Positions 18,543 through 27,207 of a DNA stretch of 64,000 bases are shown here, piece after piece. Source of the stretch: Pseudoroseicyclus tamaricis (GTDB taxonomy: Bacteria; Pseudomonadota; Alphaproteobacteria; Rhodobacterales; Rhodobacteraceae); contig NZ_JAAFYS010000001.1 in assembly GCF_012070395.1 (NCBI RefSeq), forward strand, positions 722,001 through 786,000. Reading direction: 5' to 3'. Below the pieces are notes generated by a model. The model worked only from the letters and a program-made list of their open reading frames with translations, searched no databases and was not told the origin of the DNA. How positions within the stretch are numbered: position 1 is the first letter of the stretch; the number at the start of each line of letters is the position of its first letter. A program made the translations under genes and the position numbers.

Positions 18543-19212
18543 CGGCCACGGCCGGGGCGAGAGCGGTGAGGATCGTCTCCACCGGGGTCGTCCAGCCGAC
18601 GATGGCGCCCTGGGCGCGGATCATGGCGAGCGTGGCCGCCTTGAATTCCGGGAAGTAGCTCTCCGTCGCATCCTCGGCGAGGAGGCTGTCGAAGCCTCTG
18701 TCGTTCGCCTCGCGCATGGTGGTCTGCACGCAGACCTCCGTGGTGACGCCGGCGAAGATCAGCGTGCGGGTGCCGAGCGCGGCGAGGTGGTCGGAAAGGT
18801 TCGTCGCGTAGAAGGCGCCCTTGCCGGGCTTGTCGATGACCGTCTCGCCCGGCAGCGGCGCCAGCTCCGCCACGATCTCCGCCCCCGGCTCGCCGGCGAT
18901 GAGCACGCGGCCCATTGGCCCGGGGTCGCCGATGCGCAGCGAGGGTGCCCCCCGCAGCCGCTTGGCGGGCGGGCAGTCGGAGAGGTCGGGGGCGTGGCAC
19001 TCGCGCGTGTGGATCACCGGAACGCCGGCGGCGCGGCAGCCGGCGATGAGCCGGGCGGTCGCCGGGATGATCGCCTGCAGGCGCGTCACGTCATTGCCGA
19101 GCGAGGCGCCGAAGCCGCCGGGCTCCACGAAGTCGCGCTGCATGTCGATGACGATGAGCGCCGTCGTGGCCGGGTCCGCCTCCAGTGCGAATGGCTGGGC
19201 ATCGATGATCAT
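18535..19212 (-). CDS. Isochorismatase-fold cysteine amidohydrolase (triuret or ureido hydrolase candidate)
   Basis: A 225-residue hydrolase with the Asp-Lys-Cys triad of the isochorismatase-like family: D23 in [10 protein letters not shown]128 in [10 protein letters not shown] and C161 in [11 protein letters not shown]. It shares extended identity with the BiuH-like protein at 20753-21457, including a KPGKG motif and [11 protein letters not shown], but differs in the substrate-loop region ([10 protein letters not shown] instead of [10 protein letters not shown]). The start at ATG 19212 overlaps the ABC ATPase stop (ATGA). Being next to BiuH-like and AtzF proteins suggests a step before or after biuret, for example triuret hydrolysis. 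A ureidoacrylate- or N-carbamoyl-amide hydrolase is an alternative. Confidence 0.8.
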   Translation of the reverse strand: MIIDAQPFALEADPATTALIVIDMQRDFVEPGGFGASLGNDVTRLQAIIPATARLIAGCRAAGVPVIHTRECHAPDLSDCPPAKRLRGAPSLRIGDPGPMGRVLIAGEPGAEIVAELAPLPGETVIDKPGKGAFYATNLSDHLAALGTRTLIFAGVTTEVCVQTTMREANDRGFDSLLAEDATESYFPEFKAATLAMIRAQGAIVGWTTPVETILTALAPAVADA

Positions 19213-20756
19213 GCGTGGCCTCCCATGTGGCGCCCGAGCGTCGGGATGTCGGCCTCCGCCGCGGCGCATTCGTAGACGATCCGGCCTTCGGACATCACCA
19301 GCACCCGGTCCGCCAGTTCGAGGATCTCGTCGAGATCCTCGCTCATCAGCAGCACGGCGGCGCCGGCGTTTCGCGCCGCCATGATCCGCGAGCGGATCTC
19401 GGCGACGGCGATGAAGTCGAGCCCGAAACAGGGGTTGGAGATGATGAGCAGGTCCACCTCCCCGTCCAGCTCGCGCGACAGGACAGCGCGCTGCACGTTG
19501 CCGCCGGAGAGGGCGGCGATGGGCGCCTCGACGGAGGTTGTCTTGACCTTGTAGTCCGCCACCAGCCGCTCCGCCCGCCGGCGCATCTCTCCCGGGGCGA
19601 GCCAGAAGCGCGTGCCGGCACCGGCGGCCTCGAAGCTGCGGAAGCCGATGTTCTCCGCCACGCTCATGCGGGGGGCGCAGGCGTTGTGCAGCGGCTCCTC
19701 CGGCAGGTAGCGCACCTTCAGTCGCCGCTCCTCGCCGCGGGTGGCGCGGTAGGGGGCGCCGTGGACGCGCATGGTGCCGGCGCTCGTGGCGCGCTGGCCG
19801 GTGAGGATCTCCATCAGCTCCATCTGCCCGTTGCCGGAGATGCCGGCGATGCCGACGATCTCGCCGGCGCGGACGCTGAGGCCGTCGATGGCGATTTCCT
19901 TCAGGCCGGAGCGGTCGCGGGCGCGGATGCCGACGAGCTCCAGCACCGGCGCGCCGCTCGTCTCCGCCCGTGCGGCGGGGGCGGCGGGCCTGGCGTCGCC
20001 CATCATCATCGCCGCCATGTCGGCATGGGAGAGGTCGGCCACCAGGCCGCTACCGACATGGCGCCCGCGGCGGAGCACGGTCACCTCGTCGGCAAATGCC
20101 GTCACCTCGCGGAACTTGTGGGTGATCATCAGGACGGAGAGCGCGCCCGAGGCGCAGAGCGCCTTCACATGGCCCAGCACCTCGTCCGCCTCGTCGGGGG
20201 TGAGCACGCTGGTCGGCTCGTCGAGGATCAGGAAGCGCCGGCCGAGGTAGAGCTGCTTGAGGATCTCCAGCTTCTGCTTCTCGCCCGCCGCCATCCGGTG
20301 GACGGGCTCTGTCAGCGGCACGCGGAAGGGCATGGCATCCATGAAGGCGCGGAGCGCCGTCAGCTCCTCCGCCCAGTCGACCACCGCCGGGACGTCGGCG
20401 CGGGAGATGACGAGGTTCTCCGCCGCCGTCAGCGCCGGAACCAGCGTGAAATGCTGGTAGACCATGCCCAGCCCCTTGGCGTGGGCATCGCGCGGGTCGC
20501 GCACGTGGCCGTCGAAGCCGTCGATCAGCAGATCGCCGGAGGTGGCGTGGTAGAAGCCCATGATGCACTTCACCAGCGTCGACTTGCCGGCCCCGTTCTC
20601 GCCGAGGAGGGCGTGGAAGGAGCCGGGGCGCACCTTGATGGAGACGGCGTCGAGCGCCGTGAAACTGCCGAAGCGCATGGTCATGCCGACCGTCTCGATG
20701 CCGACGGCGCCGCGGCGGACGCGGCTCGCCGCCTCGGGGAGGGCAGGGGCGTTCAC
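19209..20756 (-). CDS. ABC importer ATPase, double domain (BMP/nucleoside type)
   Basis: Cytoplasmic energy subunit of 515 residues with two ATP-binding domains, as in importers that pair with BMP-family binding proteins. Domain 1 has Walker [11 protein letters not shown] (51-60), Q-loop VYQH and Walker B FLILDEPT, but a degenerate signature (AAGEKQ). Domain 2 has a degenerate Walker A ([10 protein letters not shown]) and a normal LSGGN signature. This asymmetry is normal for the type. The start is a GTG at 20756 overlapping the stop of the BiuH-like gene (GTGA), so translation is coupled. Its partners are the two permeases at 21490 and 22410. Confidence 0.9.
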   Translation of the reverse strand: MNAPALPEAASRVRRGAVGIETVGMTMRFGSFTALDAVSIKVRPGSFHALLGENGAGKSTLVKCIMGFYHATSGDLLIDGFDGHVRDPRDAHAKGLGMVYQHFTLVPALTAAENLVISRADVPAVVDWAEELTALRAFMDAMPFRVPLTEPVHRMAAGEKQKLEILKQLYLGRRFLILDEPTSVLTPDEADEVLGHVKALCASGALSVLMITHKFREVTAFADEVTVLRRGRHVGSGLVADLSHADMAAMMMGDARPAAPAARAETSGAPVLELVGIRARDRSGLKEIAIDGLSVRAGEIVGIAGISGNGQMELMEILTGQRATSAGTMRVHGAPYRATRGEERRLKVRYLPEEPLHNACAPRMSVAENIGFRSFEAAGAGTRFWLAPGEMRRRAERLVADYKVKTTSVEAPIAALSGGNVQRAVLSRELDGEVDLLIISNPCFGLDFIAVAEIRSRIMAARNAGAAVLLMSEDLDEILELADRVLVMSEGRIVYECAAAEADIPTLGRHMGGHA

Positions 20757-21457
20757 GGCAGCACCGCGAGCAGGTCGGCGGAGGTGGCGACGGCGCCGAA
20801 GACGCCGCCCTGCATCTTGATCATCTCGATGGCGGCGGCGTGGTTCGCCGGGTCCGTCGCCGCGCAGCAATCGGTCAGCATGACGCACTCGAAGCCGCGG
20901 TCATTCGCCTCCCGCATCGTGGTGTGCACGCAGACGTCGGTGGTGATGCCGGTCAGCACGATGTTGTCGATGCCGTTCAGGCGCAGGATCATCTCCAGAT
21001 CCGTCGCGCAGAAGCTGCCCTTGCCGGGCTTGTCGATGATCACCTCGCCCGGCTCCGGCGCCAGCTCGTCTATGATCTCCCACCCCGGCTCGCCGCGGGT
21101 GAGGATGCGGCCGCAGGGGCCGGGGTCGCCGATGCCGGCGCCGATCTGGCGGGAGCGCCAGCGCTTGTTGGCCGGCAGGTCGGCGAGATCGGGGCGATGC
21201 CCCTCCCGCGTGTGGATCACCATGTAGCCCTTCTCGCGGAAGGCGGAGAGCAGGCGGCGGATGGGCTCGATCGGAGCACGGGTCAGCGAGATGTCGTAGC
21301 CCATCGCATCGACATAGCCGCCGGGGCCGCAGAAATCCGTCTGCATGTCGATGACGATGAGCGCCGTGTTTGCCGGCCTGAGGTCTCCGTTCCACGGCCA
21401 GGCATAGGGGGCGGAGGCGATGGTGGTGCCGGCCGGCGTGTCGGACATGACGTTCAT
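20753..21457 (-). CDS. biuH: Biuret amidohydrolase
   Basis: Cysteine amidohydrolase of the isochorismatase-like family, 234 residues, predicted to convert biuret to allophanate and ammonia. The triad is D37 ([11 protein letters not shown]), K143 ([12 protein letters not shown]) and C176 ([11 protein letters not shown]), one position off the known BiuH triad as I remember it (Asp36, Lys142, Cys175). Long stretches match what I recall of rhizobial BiuH, such as [19 protein letters not shown] and [20 protein letters not shown]. It sits between ABC permease and ATPase genes, with AtzF, the next enzyme of the pathway, in the same operon. Confidence in the specific activity is high for a sequence-only call. 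Confidence 0.85.
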   Translation of the reverse strand: MNVMSDTPAGTTIASAPYAWPWNGDLRPANTALIVIDMQTDFCGPGGYVDAMGYDISLTRAPIEPIRRLLSAFREKGYMVIHTREGHRPDLADLPANKRWRSRQIGAGIGDPGPCGRILTRGEPGWEIIDELAPEPGEVIIDKPGKGSFCATDLEMILRLNGIDNIVLTGITTDVCVHTTMREANDRGFECVMLTDCCAATDPANHAAAIEMIKMQGGVFGAVATSADLLAVLP

Positions 21458-21489
21458 GGATCTGCGCTCCCGGGGGCAGGTGATGAAGA

Positions 21490-22413
21490 TTACTTGGTGA
21501 TCGAAAGTTCGCGCGGTGCGCCGGTGAGCGCCCCGGACTTCGAGGAGGAGAGGACGAGGACGATCAGTGTCAGCACGAAGGGCGCCGCGTAGAAGAGGTA
21601 GTAGCCCTGGGTGACGCCCACCGATTGCAACGCCGGCCCCAGCGCCCCGGCGGCGCCGAAGAGGAGGGCGGCGAAGAAGGCGTTGATCGGCGACCAGCGG
21701 GCGAAGATCACCAGCGCCACGGCGATGAGGCCCTGCCCGGAGGAGATGCCTTCGTTCCAGGAGCCGGGGTAGAAGAGCGACAGGTACGCCCCGCCGATCC
21801 CCGCCAGCGCGCCGCCGAAGGCGGTGGCGAGGATGCGCACCCGAGCGGGGCGGATGCCGAGGGCGCGGGCGGCGTCGGAGCTATCGCCGACGACGCGCAG
21901 CGTCAGCCCGATCCGCGTCTTCCGCAGCATCCAGGCGAGGGCGACGGCCAGTGCCGCGCCGACGAGGAAGAGGACGTTCACCCGCAGCGCCGCCTGCACC
22001 TGCGGCAGGTCGCTCCACCAACCGAGGTTGATCGCCGGCAGGTCGGGGGCGACGGGCTGGATGAAGGGCTTGCCGAAGAAGAAGGCGAGCCCGGTGCCGA
22101 GCAGCATCAGCGCGATGCCGATGGCGATGTCGTTCACCTTGGGCAGCGAGCAGAGGAGGCCGTGGACGAGCCCGAAGAGCAGCCCGGCCAGCGCCGCCGC
22201 GCCGACGCCCGCCCAGGCGGAGCCGGTGAGGTAGGCCAGCGCGTAGCCCGCCATCGCGCCGAAGACGAGCGTGCCTTCCAGCCCGAGATTGATGCGCCCC
22301 GACCGCTCGGTGATCACCTCGCCGAGGGAGACGAAGAGGAAAGGGGTGGAGACGCGGATGGCGCCGCCGATCATCGCCAGGGGCACGGCCCAGAGGCCGA
22401 TATCGCCATTCAT
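21490..22413 (-). CDS. ABC importer permease 2 (BMP/nucleoside type)
   Basis: Inner-membrane permease of 307 residues with eight or so hydrophobic helices. It belongs to the family used by nucleoside and BMP-type importers; the conserved segment [20 protein letters not shown] is at about 32-51. It overlaps the upstream permease by 4 bases (ATGA) and is followed, after 32 bases, by the BiuH-like gene. It forms the membrane channel with the 22410-23519 product. The expected substrate is the ureido compound hydrolysed by the downstream enzymes. Confidence 0.9.
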   Translation of the reverse strand: MNGDIGLWAVPLAMIGGAIRVSTPFLFVSLGEVITERSGRINLGLEGTLVFGAMAGYALAYLTGSAWAGVGAAALAGLLFGLVHGLLCSLPKVNDIAIGIALMLLGTGLAFFFGKPFIQPVAPDLPAINLGWWSDLPQVQAALRVNVLFLVGAALAVALAWMLRKTRIGLTLRVVGDSSDAARALGIRPARVRILATAFGGALAGIGGAYLSLFYPGSWNEGISSGQGLIAVALVIFARWSPINAFFAALLFGAAGALGPALQSVGVTQGYYLFYAAPFVLTLIVLVLSSSKSGALTGAPRELSITK

Positions 22414-23519
22414 GCCCGCTCTCCCCGGCTGAGCCAGCGCGTCAGGTCGAGCCGGCCGGTGAAGGTTTCGCTGGCGAGGATCGCCACGAAGATGAAGCCC
22501 TGCAGCACCGTCATCGTCGCGTCCGGCAGCTCCATCCGCCTCTGGACGAGGCCGGAGGAGGCCTCGATCCCGGCGAGGAGCAGGGCGACGGGGATGATGG
22601 CGAGCGGATTGTGCCGCGCGAGGAAGGCGATGAGGATGCCGGTATAGCCGTAGCCCGCGGCCAGCGAGGCATTGGCCGAGCCGTGGACGGCGGAGACCTC
22701 GAAATATCCTGCGAGACCCGCGCAGGCTCCGCCGAGCGCAGTGAAGCCGACGACCAGCTTCGTCACGGGTAGACCCTGCACCTGAGCCGCCCGCACGTTG
22801 CCACCGGCGATGCGGGCGGAGAAGCCGAGCGTCGTGCGCTCGATCAGCACCCAGGCACCGATGCAGGCGAGGAACGCGACGGCCAGCCCCCAGTGCACGC
22901 TGAAGCCCGGCATGTCGCCCACCCGCAGCGCCTCAGCCAACGGCGCGGTGGAGGGCTTGTTGAGCGAGGCGGCATCGCGGAGCGGGCCCTCGACGAGGTG
23001 ATTCATCAGCGCGATGGCGATGTAGGCCATGAGCAGCGAGGCGATGGTCTCGTTCACCCCGCGCCACTGGCGCAGCGCCCCCACGGCGCCGATCCAGAGC
23101 CCGCCGATCAGGGCGGCGCCTAGTGCCATGAGCGGCATTGCGATCAGCGCCGGCCAGCCGCCGAGCACCGCACCGAGGCCGCCCGCCATCACACCGCCGA
23201 GGACGATGGCGCCCTCGCCGCCGATCACCACCAGCCCCAGCCGCGCCGGGATGGCGACGCAGAGAGCGGCGAGGAGGAGAGGTGCGGCGCGGGCGAGCGT
23301 GTTCGTCCAGGAGAAGCCGGTGCCGAAGCCGGCCTGGTAGACGAGGGTGTAGAAGGTCCACGGGTTCTTGCCGAGCAGCACCAGGAACAGCGCAAAAGCG
23401 GCAAAGCCGGTGACCAGCGCCGCGAGCGGCAGGAGCACCCCCTCAGCCCGCCCGGCGAGGGGCACCAGCCACGCTCGGGCGGACCGGGCCGGTGCCGTGA
23501 TCTCCACCCCCGCCGACAT
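22410..23519 (-). CDS. ABC importer permease 1 (BMP/nucleoside type)
   Basis: Larger inner-membrane permease of the same importer, 369 residues from ATG 23519. This start lies 1 base after the binding-protein stop and gives MSAGVEITAPARS before the first helix; a longer frame would overlap that gene. Conserved permease features include GEGAIVLGGVMAGGLG near 108-123 and GAVGALRQWRGVNETIASLL, the cytoplasmic coupling region. It is paired with the 307-residue permease. Confidence 0.9.
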   Translation of the reverse strand: MSAGVEITAPARSARAWLVPLAGRAEGVLLPLAALVTGFAAFALFLVLLGKNPWTFYTLVYQAGFGTGFSWTNTLARAAPLLLAALCVAIPARLGLVVIGGEGAIVLGGVMAGGLGAVLGGWPALIAMPLMALGAALIGGLWIGAVGALRQWRGVNETIASLLMAYIAIALMNHLVEGPLRDAASLNKPSTAPLAEALRVGDMPGFSVHWGLAVAFLACIGAWVLIERTTLGFSARIAGGNVRAAQVQGLPVTKLVVGFTALGGACAGLAGYFEVSAVHGSANASLAAGYGYTGILIAFLARHNPLAIIPVALLLAGIEASSGLVQRRMELPDATMTVLQGFIFVAILASETFTGRLDLTRWLSRGERA

Positions 23520-23520
23520 C

Positions 23521-24630
23521 TTACGACGTCGACCCGATGACGCCGTCGACGAGGTAGTCCATCGATTCGAGCTCCACATCGGTCTCGAGGTAGGAGACGC
23601 CGTCGGCAGCGATGACGTTGCCGCTGTTGTCGGCCAGCGGGCCGTTGATGACCGCGTAGTCGCCGGCCATGATCTCCGCCTGCACCGCCTCGAACTGGGC
23701 GCGGGCGGCGTCCGTCACCGCGGGGCCGAGGGGGGACATCTTGATGAAGCCCTCCGCCAGCCCGCCGCGCACGAAATTGGGGATCGGCTCGCCGGCGAGC
23801 GTTTTGGCGACCATGTCGGTATAGACCGTCGCCCAGTTCCACTCGGCGCCCGTCAGGTAGAGCTCTGGCGCCAGCGCCGACTGGTCGGCGTGGTAGCCGC
23901 AGACATAGGCGCCGCGGGCGGCTGCCGTCTCGATCACCACCTTCGGGCCGTCGACGTGGCAGGTGATGACATCCGCCCCGGCATCGGCAAGCGCGTTGGT
24001 CGCCTCCGCCTCCTTCACCGCCATCGACCATTCGCCGGTGAAGATCACCTGGCATGTGATCTCCGGGTCCACCGCCCGGGCGCCGAGGAGGAAGGAGTTG
24101 ATGTTCAGCAGCACCTGCGGGATCGGCTTGGCGGCGACGAAGCCGATCTTCTTCGAACTCGTCATGTGCCCGGCAACGATGCCGTTCAGGTACTGGCCCA
24201 TGCCGATATAGCCGAAGTAGGAGCCGACATTCTCCGGCATCCCCGGCGTCCAGAGGCCGCCGCAATGCTTGAACCGGACATCGGGGTATTTCGGCGCCAC
24301 CTCGAGGATGTGGGGGTCGAAATAGCCGAAGGAGGTGGGGAAGAGCAGCGAGGCGCCGTCGAAGTTGATCATCGACTCCATCGTCTGCTGCACGTCCTGC
24401 GTCTCGGCGACGTTCTCCTCCTCGATGACGGTGACGCCCTCCATCGCCTTCACGGCGGCGGCGCCCTGGGCGTGGGCCTGGTTGTAGCCGTAATCGTCGC
24501 GCGGTCCGACATAGATGAAGCCGACCGTCAGCCCGCCCTGCGCCCGTGCCGGCAGGCCCATGGCCGCGGCGCCGGCGAGCCCGGCGGAGGTGGTCAGGAA
24601 ACGTCTGCGGGTCAGGAAGTCTGCGGCCAT
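23521..24630 (-). CDS. BMP-family ABC importer binding protein, Tat-exported
   Basis: Periplasmic binding protein of the basic-membrane-protein (BMP/Med) family, 369 residues. It begins with a clear twin-arginine leader (LTRRRFLTTSAGLAGAAAMG) and an ARA cleavage site near 30. BMP features include VGFIYVGPRDDYGYNQAH at about 35-52 and GYIGMGQYLNGIVAGHMT. Known BMP ligands are nucleosides, purines and similar N-rich ring compounds, so a small ureido compound is plausible. It is the first gene of the operon and sets substrate specificity; Tat export hints at cytoplasmic folding or a bound cofactor. Confidence 0.92.
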   Translation of the reverse strand: MAADFLTRRRFLTTSAGLAGAAAMGLPARAQGGLTVGFIYVGPRDDYGYNQAHAQGAAAVKAMEGVTVIEEENVAETQDVQQTMESMINFDGASLLFPTSFGYFDPHILEVAPKYPDVRFKHCGGLWTPGMPENVGSYFGYIGMGQYLNGIVAGHMTSSKKIGFVAAKPIPQVLLNINSFLLGARAVDPEITCQVIFTGEWSMAVKEAEATNALADAGADVITCHVDGPKVVIETAAARGAYVCGYHADQSALAPELYLTGAEWNWATVYTDMVAKTLAGEPIPNFVRGGLAEGFIKMSPLGPAVTDAARAQFEAVQAEIMAGDYAVINGPLADNSGNVIAADGVSYLETDVELESMDYLVDGVIGSTS

Positions 24631-24721
24631 GGGAGCACCCCTCTCTCGGCGGTTCCGGCGATTCTGCGGCCGGGTTGAGGGAAGGTTACGCTATGAACTG
24701 CTGATGTCTGCTGCTAAGTCG

Positions 24722-24736
24722 GCACCATTGTGGTGC
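24722..24736. promoter_or_regulatory. Palindromic operator candidate for the divergent LysR regulator
   Basis: GCACCATTGTGGTGC is a perfect 6+3+6 palindrome in the 126-base gap between the BMP binding-protein gene (minus) and the LysR gene (plus), 21 bases before the LysR start. LysR proteins normally bind such sites to repress themselves and activate the divergent operon. Confidence 0.6.
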
Positions 24737-24756
24737 AGGAATTGCAGCGGTGACGA

Positions 24757-25668
24757 ATGAGGCATCTGGAGACGCTGGAGTTCATCGAGGCGATCCACCG
24801 CGCCGGCTCGATCCGCGGTGCGGCGGACTCCCTCTCGCTCACCTCGACGGCCCTCAACCGCCGCCTGCTGGCGCTGGAAGGGGAGCTGGGCGCGCCGATC
24901 TTCGAGCGTCTCCCCCGGGGCGTGCGGCTCTCCCCCGCAGGAGAGCTCCTGATCCAGCATATCCGCGGCCAGCGGGCGGATCTGGAGCGGGTGCGCAGCC
25001 AGATCGCCGACCTGAAGGGCGAGCGGCGGGGCCATGTGAAAGTGGCCTGCTCGCAGGCGCTGTTGCCCTACTTCATGCCCCGCGAGATCAGCGCCTATCG
25101 TGCCGAGCACCCGCTGGTGACCTTCTCCGTCAATCTGCGCGACCGCTACCGCGCCGAACGGGCGCTGGTGGCGCATGAGGCGGATATCGCGCTCGTCTTC
25201 GAGCCGGTGCGCCTGGCCGATGTGCAGGTGCTGGCGACGGCGCCGCAGCCCGTGCACGCCGTCATGGCGCGCAGCCACCCGCTGGCGGCCAAGCGCGTCG
25301 TGCGCCTCTCAGACCTCGCCGCCTTCCCCGTGGGGATGCCGAGCGAGGAGTTCGGAGTGCGCTACCTCCTCGACATCGCCATGCGCCGCTCGTCGGTGAA
25401 GCTGACGCCGCTGATCGAGTCCGACAGTTTCGAGTTCCTGCGCTGCTACCCGGGGCCGGAGCTGATGGTGACCTTCCAGATCCCCATAGGCCTGCCGGCG
25501 GACGATGGCCGCGAGCCCATCGTCACCCGCCCGATCGACACGCGCGACGTACCGGCGGGCCTTCTCTACCTCGCGCAGATGCGGGGCCGCACCCTGCCGG
25601 TCGCCGCCGCAAACTTCGCCCGCCAGCTCGCCCGTGCACTGGACGCGGCGGAGCCAAAGGGGGAATAG
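24757..25668 (+). CDS. LysR-family regulator of the biuret-type operon
   Basis: Transcription regulator of 303 residues, divergent from the BMP importer/hydrolase operon. The N-terminal winged HTH is clear (LEFIEAIHRAGSIRGAADSL, then SLTSTALNRRLLALEGELGA and PIFERLPRGVRLSPAGE). An effector-binding domain covers about 90-295 (KVACSQALLPYFMPREISAY, DIALVFEPVRLADVQVLATA). Position and the intergenic palindrome suggest it senses the imported ureido compound or a nitrogen signal and activates the operon. Confidence 0.88.
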   Translation: MRHLETLEFIEAIHRAGSIRGAADSLSLTSTALNRRLLALEGELGAPIFERLPRGVRLSPAGELLIQHIRGQRADLERVRSQIADLKGERRGHVKVACSQALLPYFMPREISAYRAEHPLVTFSVNLRDRYRAERALVAHEADIALVFEPVRLADVQVLATAPQPVHAVMARSHPLAAKRVVRLSDLAAFPVGMPSEEFGVRYLLDIAMRRSSVKLTPLIESDSFEFLRCYPGPELMVTFQIPIGLPADDGREPIVTRPIDTRDVPAGLLYLAQMRGRTLPVAAANFARQLARALDAAEPKGE

Positions 25669-25829
25669 CAGGGCACGACAGGGCCGTGCCCGGCTCGATG
25701 TAGTGCGAAAGCGCCATGAGCCATGACGCGGCGATCATTCTGGTCAGAATTCTCTTCGTCATCTCTTCCGCTGCACCTCAGACACCTTTGTCGGGGCGGC
25801 GCCGTTGCTCAAGACTCTTGTGCCGTGAA

Positions 25830-25849
25830 ACATGAACCGATATTCATGT
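25830..25849. promoter_or_regulatory. TetR operator upstream of tetR, near-identical copy at 35123
   Basis: ACATGAACCGATATTCATGT is a perfect 7-base inverted repeat (ACATGAA/TTCATGT) with a 6-base spacer, ending 3 bases before the chosen tetR start. A copy identical at 15 of 20 positions lies before the importer binding-protein gene at 35123-35142. An alternative ATG at 25832 falls inside this palindrome, which argues for the start at 25853. Confidence 0.7.
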
Positions 25850-25852
25850 GCC

Positions 25853-26437
25853 ATGGCAACGGCACCCAAGACCACGCGCGGATCGGCGCGGCGAGAACAG
25901 ATCCTCCGGTCGGCGGAGAAGGTGATTGGCGAGAAGGGGTTCTCCGCTGCGTCCATCGCCGAAATCACGGGTGACGCGAAGACCGCACTGGGGACATTCT
26001 ACATCTACTTCGGGTCCAAGGAGGAGGTCTTTCGGGAGCTCCTCGACGAGATGGGGCATCTGACCCGCAGGGTGATGACCGACGCCGTGGCCGGCGCCCC
26101 CGACCGGCTTGAGGCCGAGCGACGGGGCCTGCTGGCCTTTCTGCGGTTCGTTGCCGAGCGACCCTCCCTCTACAGCATCGTCGAGCAGGCGCGCTTCGTC
26201 GATCAGGAGGCGTACCGCAACTACTTCTCCCGCTTCGCGGCAGCCTACTCGGTGCAGCTCGAAAGGGCCGAGGCCGCGGGCCATGTCCGTCCCGGCAACG
26301 CGGAAGTCCGGGCCTGGGCGCTGATGGGCATCGCCAGGAGCCTCGGCGACCGGTTCGGCCTGGCGGAAGAGCAGGGCGACCTTGAGGCGGTCGCCGACGC
26401 GGCCTTCGACATGATCCGCGACGGGCTTGCGCCGTGA
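25853..26437 (+). CDS. TetR-family repressor
   Basis: One-component repressor of 194 residues. The N-terminal HTH is standard: REQILRSAEKVIGEKGFSAA, then SIAEITGDAKTALGTFYIYF and GSKEEVFRELLDEM. The C-terminal ligand domain (about 70-190) is of the type seen in fatty-acyl or aromatic-acid regulators. It is the first gene of an operon with acyl-CoA enzymes, and the next start overlaps its stop (GTGA). A palindrome before its own gene and again before the importer suggests it controls both arms, with an acyl-CoA or free acid as likely inducer. Confidence 0.85.
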   Translation: MATAPKTTRGSARREQILRSAEKVIGEKGFSAASIAEITGDAKTALGTFYIYFGSKEEVFRELLDEMGHLTRRVMTDAVAGAPDRLEAERRGLLAFLRFVAERPSLYSIVEQARFVDQEAYRNYFSRFAAAYSVQLERAEAAGHVRPGNAEVRAWALMGIARSLGDRFGLAEEQGDLEAVADAAFDMIRDGLAP

Positions 26438-27207
26438 GGAGCGAGCAGGTCCAGCTCGATCCCGCCGAGGACGGCGTCCTCCGGCTGACGCTCTGTGCGC
26501 CACGTGCCAACGCGCTGACGCCGGAGCTGCTCGATGCCATCCGCGCGGCGCTGGACTCGGTCGATCGCGCGGGCCCGTCGACGCTGATCGTCGCCGGCGG
26601 GCGCAACTTCTGCTCGGGCGGCGACGTGGCGCGGTTCCTCGATGCCGCGGATCGCGGAATGGCGAAGGACTACGCCCGCCAGGTGGTGCCGGCCCTGCAG
26701 GAGGTGGTGCTGCGCCTGTTCGGCCTGTCCGCGACCGTCGCCGTCGCGGCGCGGGGCGCGATCACCGGCGGCGGGGCTGGGCTGCTCTTTGCTGCGGACT
26801 GCGCCGTGCTGGCCCCCGATGCCTTCGTCCAGCCCTTCTACGCGCGTATGGGCTTCGCCCCCGACGGAGGCTGGACGGCCCTGCTGCCCGACCGGATCGG
26901 GCGCGCGCACGCCGGGGCCTGGATTGCGACCGACCGCAGGCAGGATGCAGAGGCGCTGAAGGGCCTCGGCATATGCGACGCCGTGGATGCTGACCCCGAG
27001 GCGGCGGCGCTGCGCCTGCTCGATGGCACATCCGCCGGGACCCGGATCGCCGCGAAGCGGCTGCTGAGGGACGAGACGACGCTCAAGGCCGTCGCCGCCG
27101 CGCTCGACGCGGAAACCGCGGCATTCCTCGACCGGATAGACACCCCGGATGTCGCCCGGCGCATGGCGGACTTCGTGGGAGTTTCCAGGGACGCGGCGCA
27201 TGTTTGA
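26434..27207 (+). CDS. Enoyl-CoA hydratase/isomerase family protein (isomerase-like)
   Basis: Crotonase-fold protein of 257 residues starting at a GTG overlapping the tetR stop. The CoA/oxyanion segments are visible: GGRNFCSGGDVARF near 50-63 and ARGAITGGGAGLLFAADCAV near 107-126. The two glutamates used by true enoyl-CoA hydratases are not at their usual places. Instead the second region reads MGFAPDGGWTALLP, with Asp as in PaaG-like isomerases. An isomerase or ring-modifying role is therefore more likely than simple hydration. It precedes the acyl-CoA ligase and overlaps it by 8 bases. Confidence 0.82.
   Translation: MRSEQVQLDPAEDGVLRLTLCAPRANALTPELLDAIRAALDSVDRAGPSTLIVAGGRNFCSGGDVARFLDAADRGMAKDYARQVVPALQEVVLRLFGLSATVAVAARGAITGGGAGLLFAADCAVLAPDAFVQPFYARMGFAPDGGWTALLPDRIGRAHAGAWIATDRRQDAEALKGLGICDAVDADPEAAALRLLDGTSAGTRIAAKRLLRDETTLKAVAAALDAETAAFLDRIDTPDVARRMADFVGVSRDAAHV

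Noticed and set aside
19215-21227. A 670-codon frame antisense to the ABC ATPase and hydrolase genes
   Set aside because: It crosses three recognised minus-strand genes and their overlaps, has no domain-like pattern, and is explained by G+C bias.
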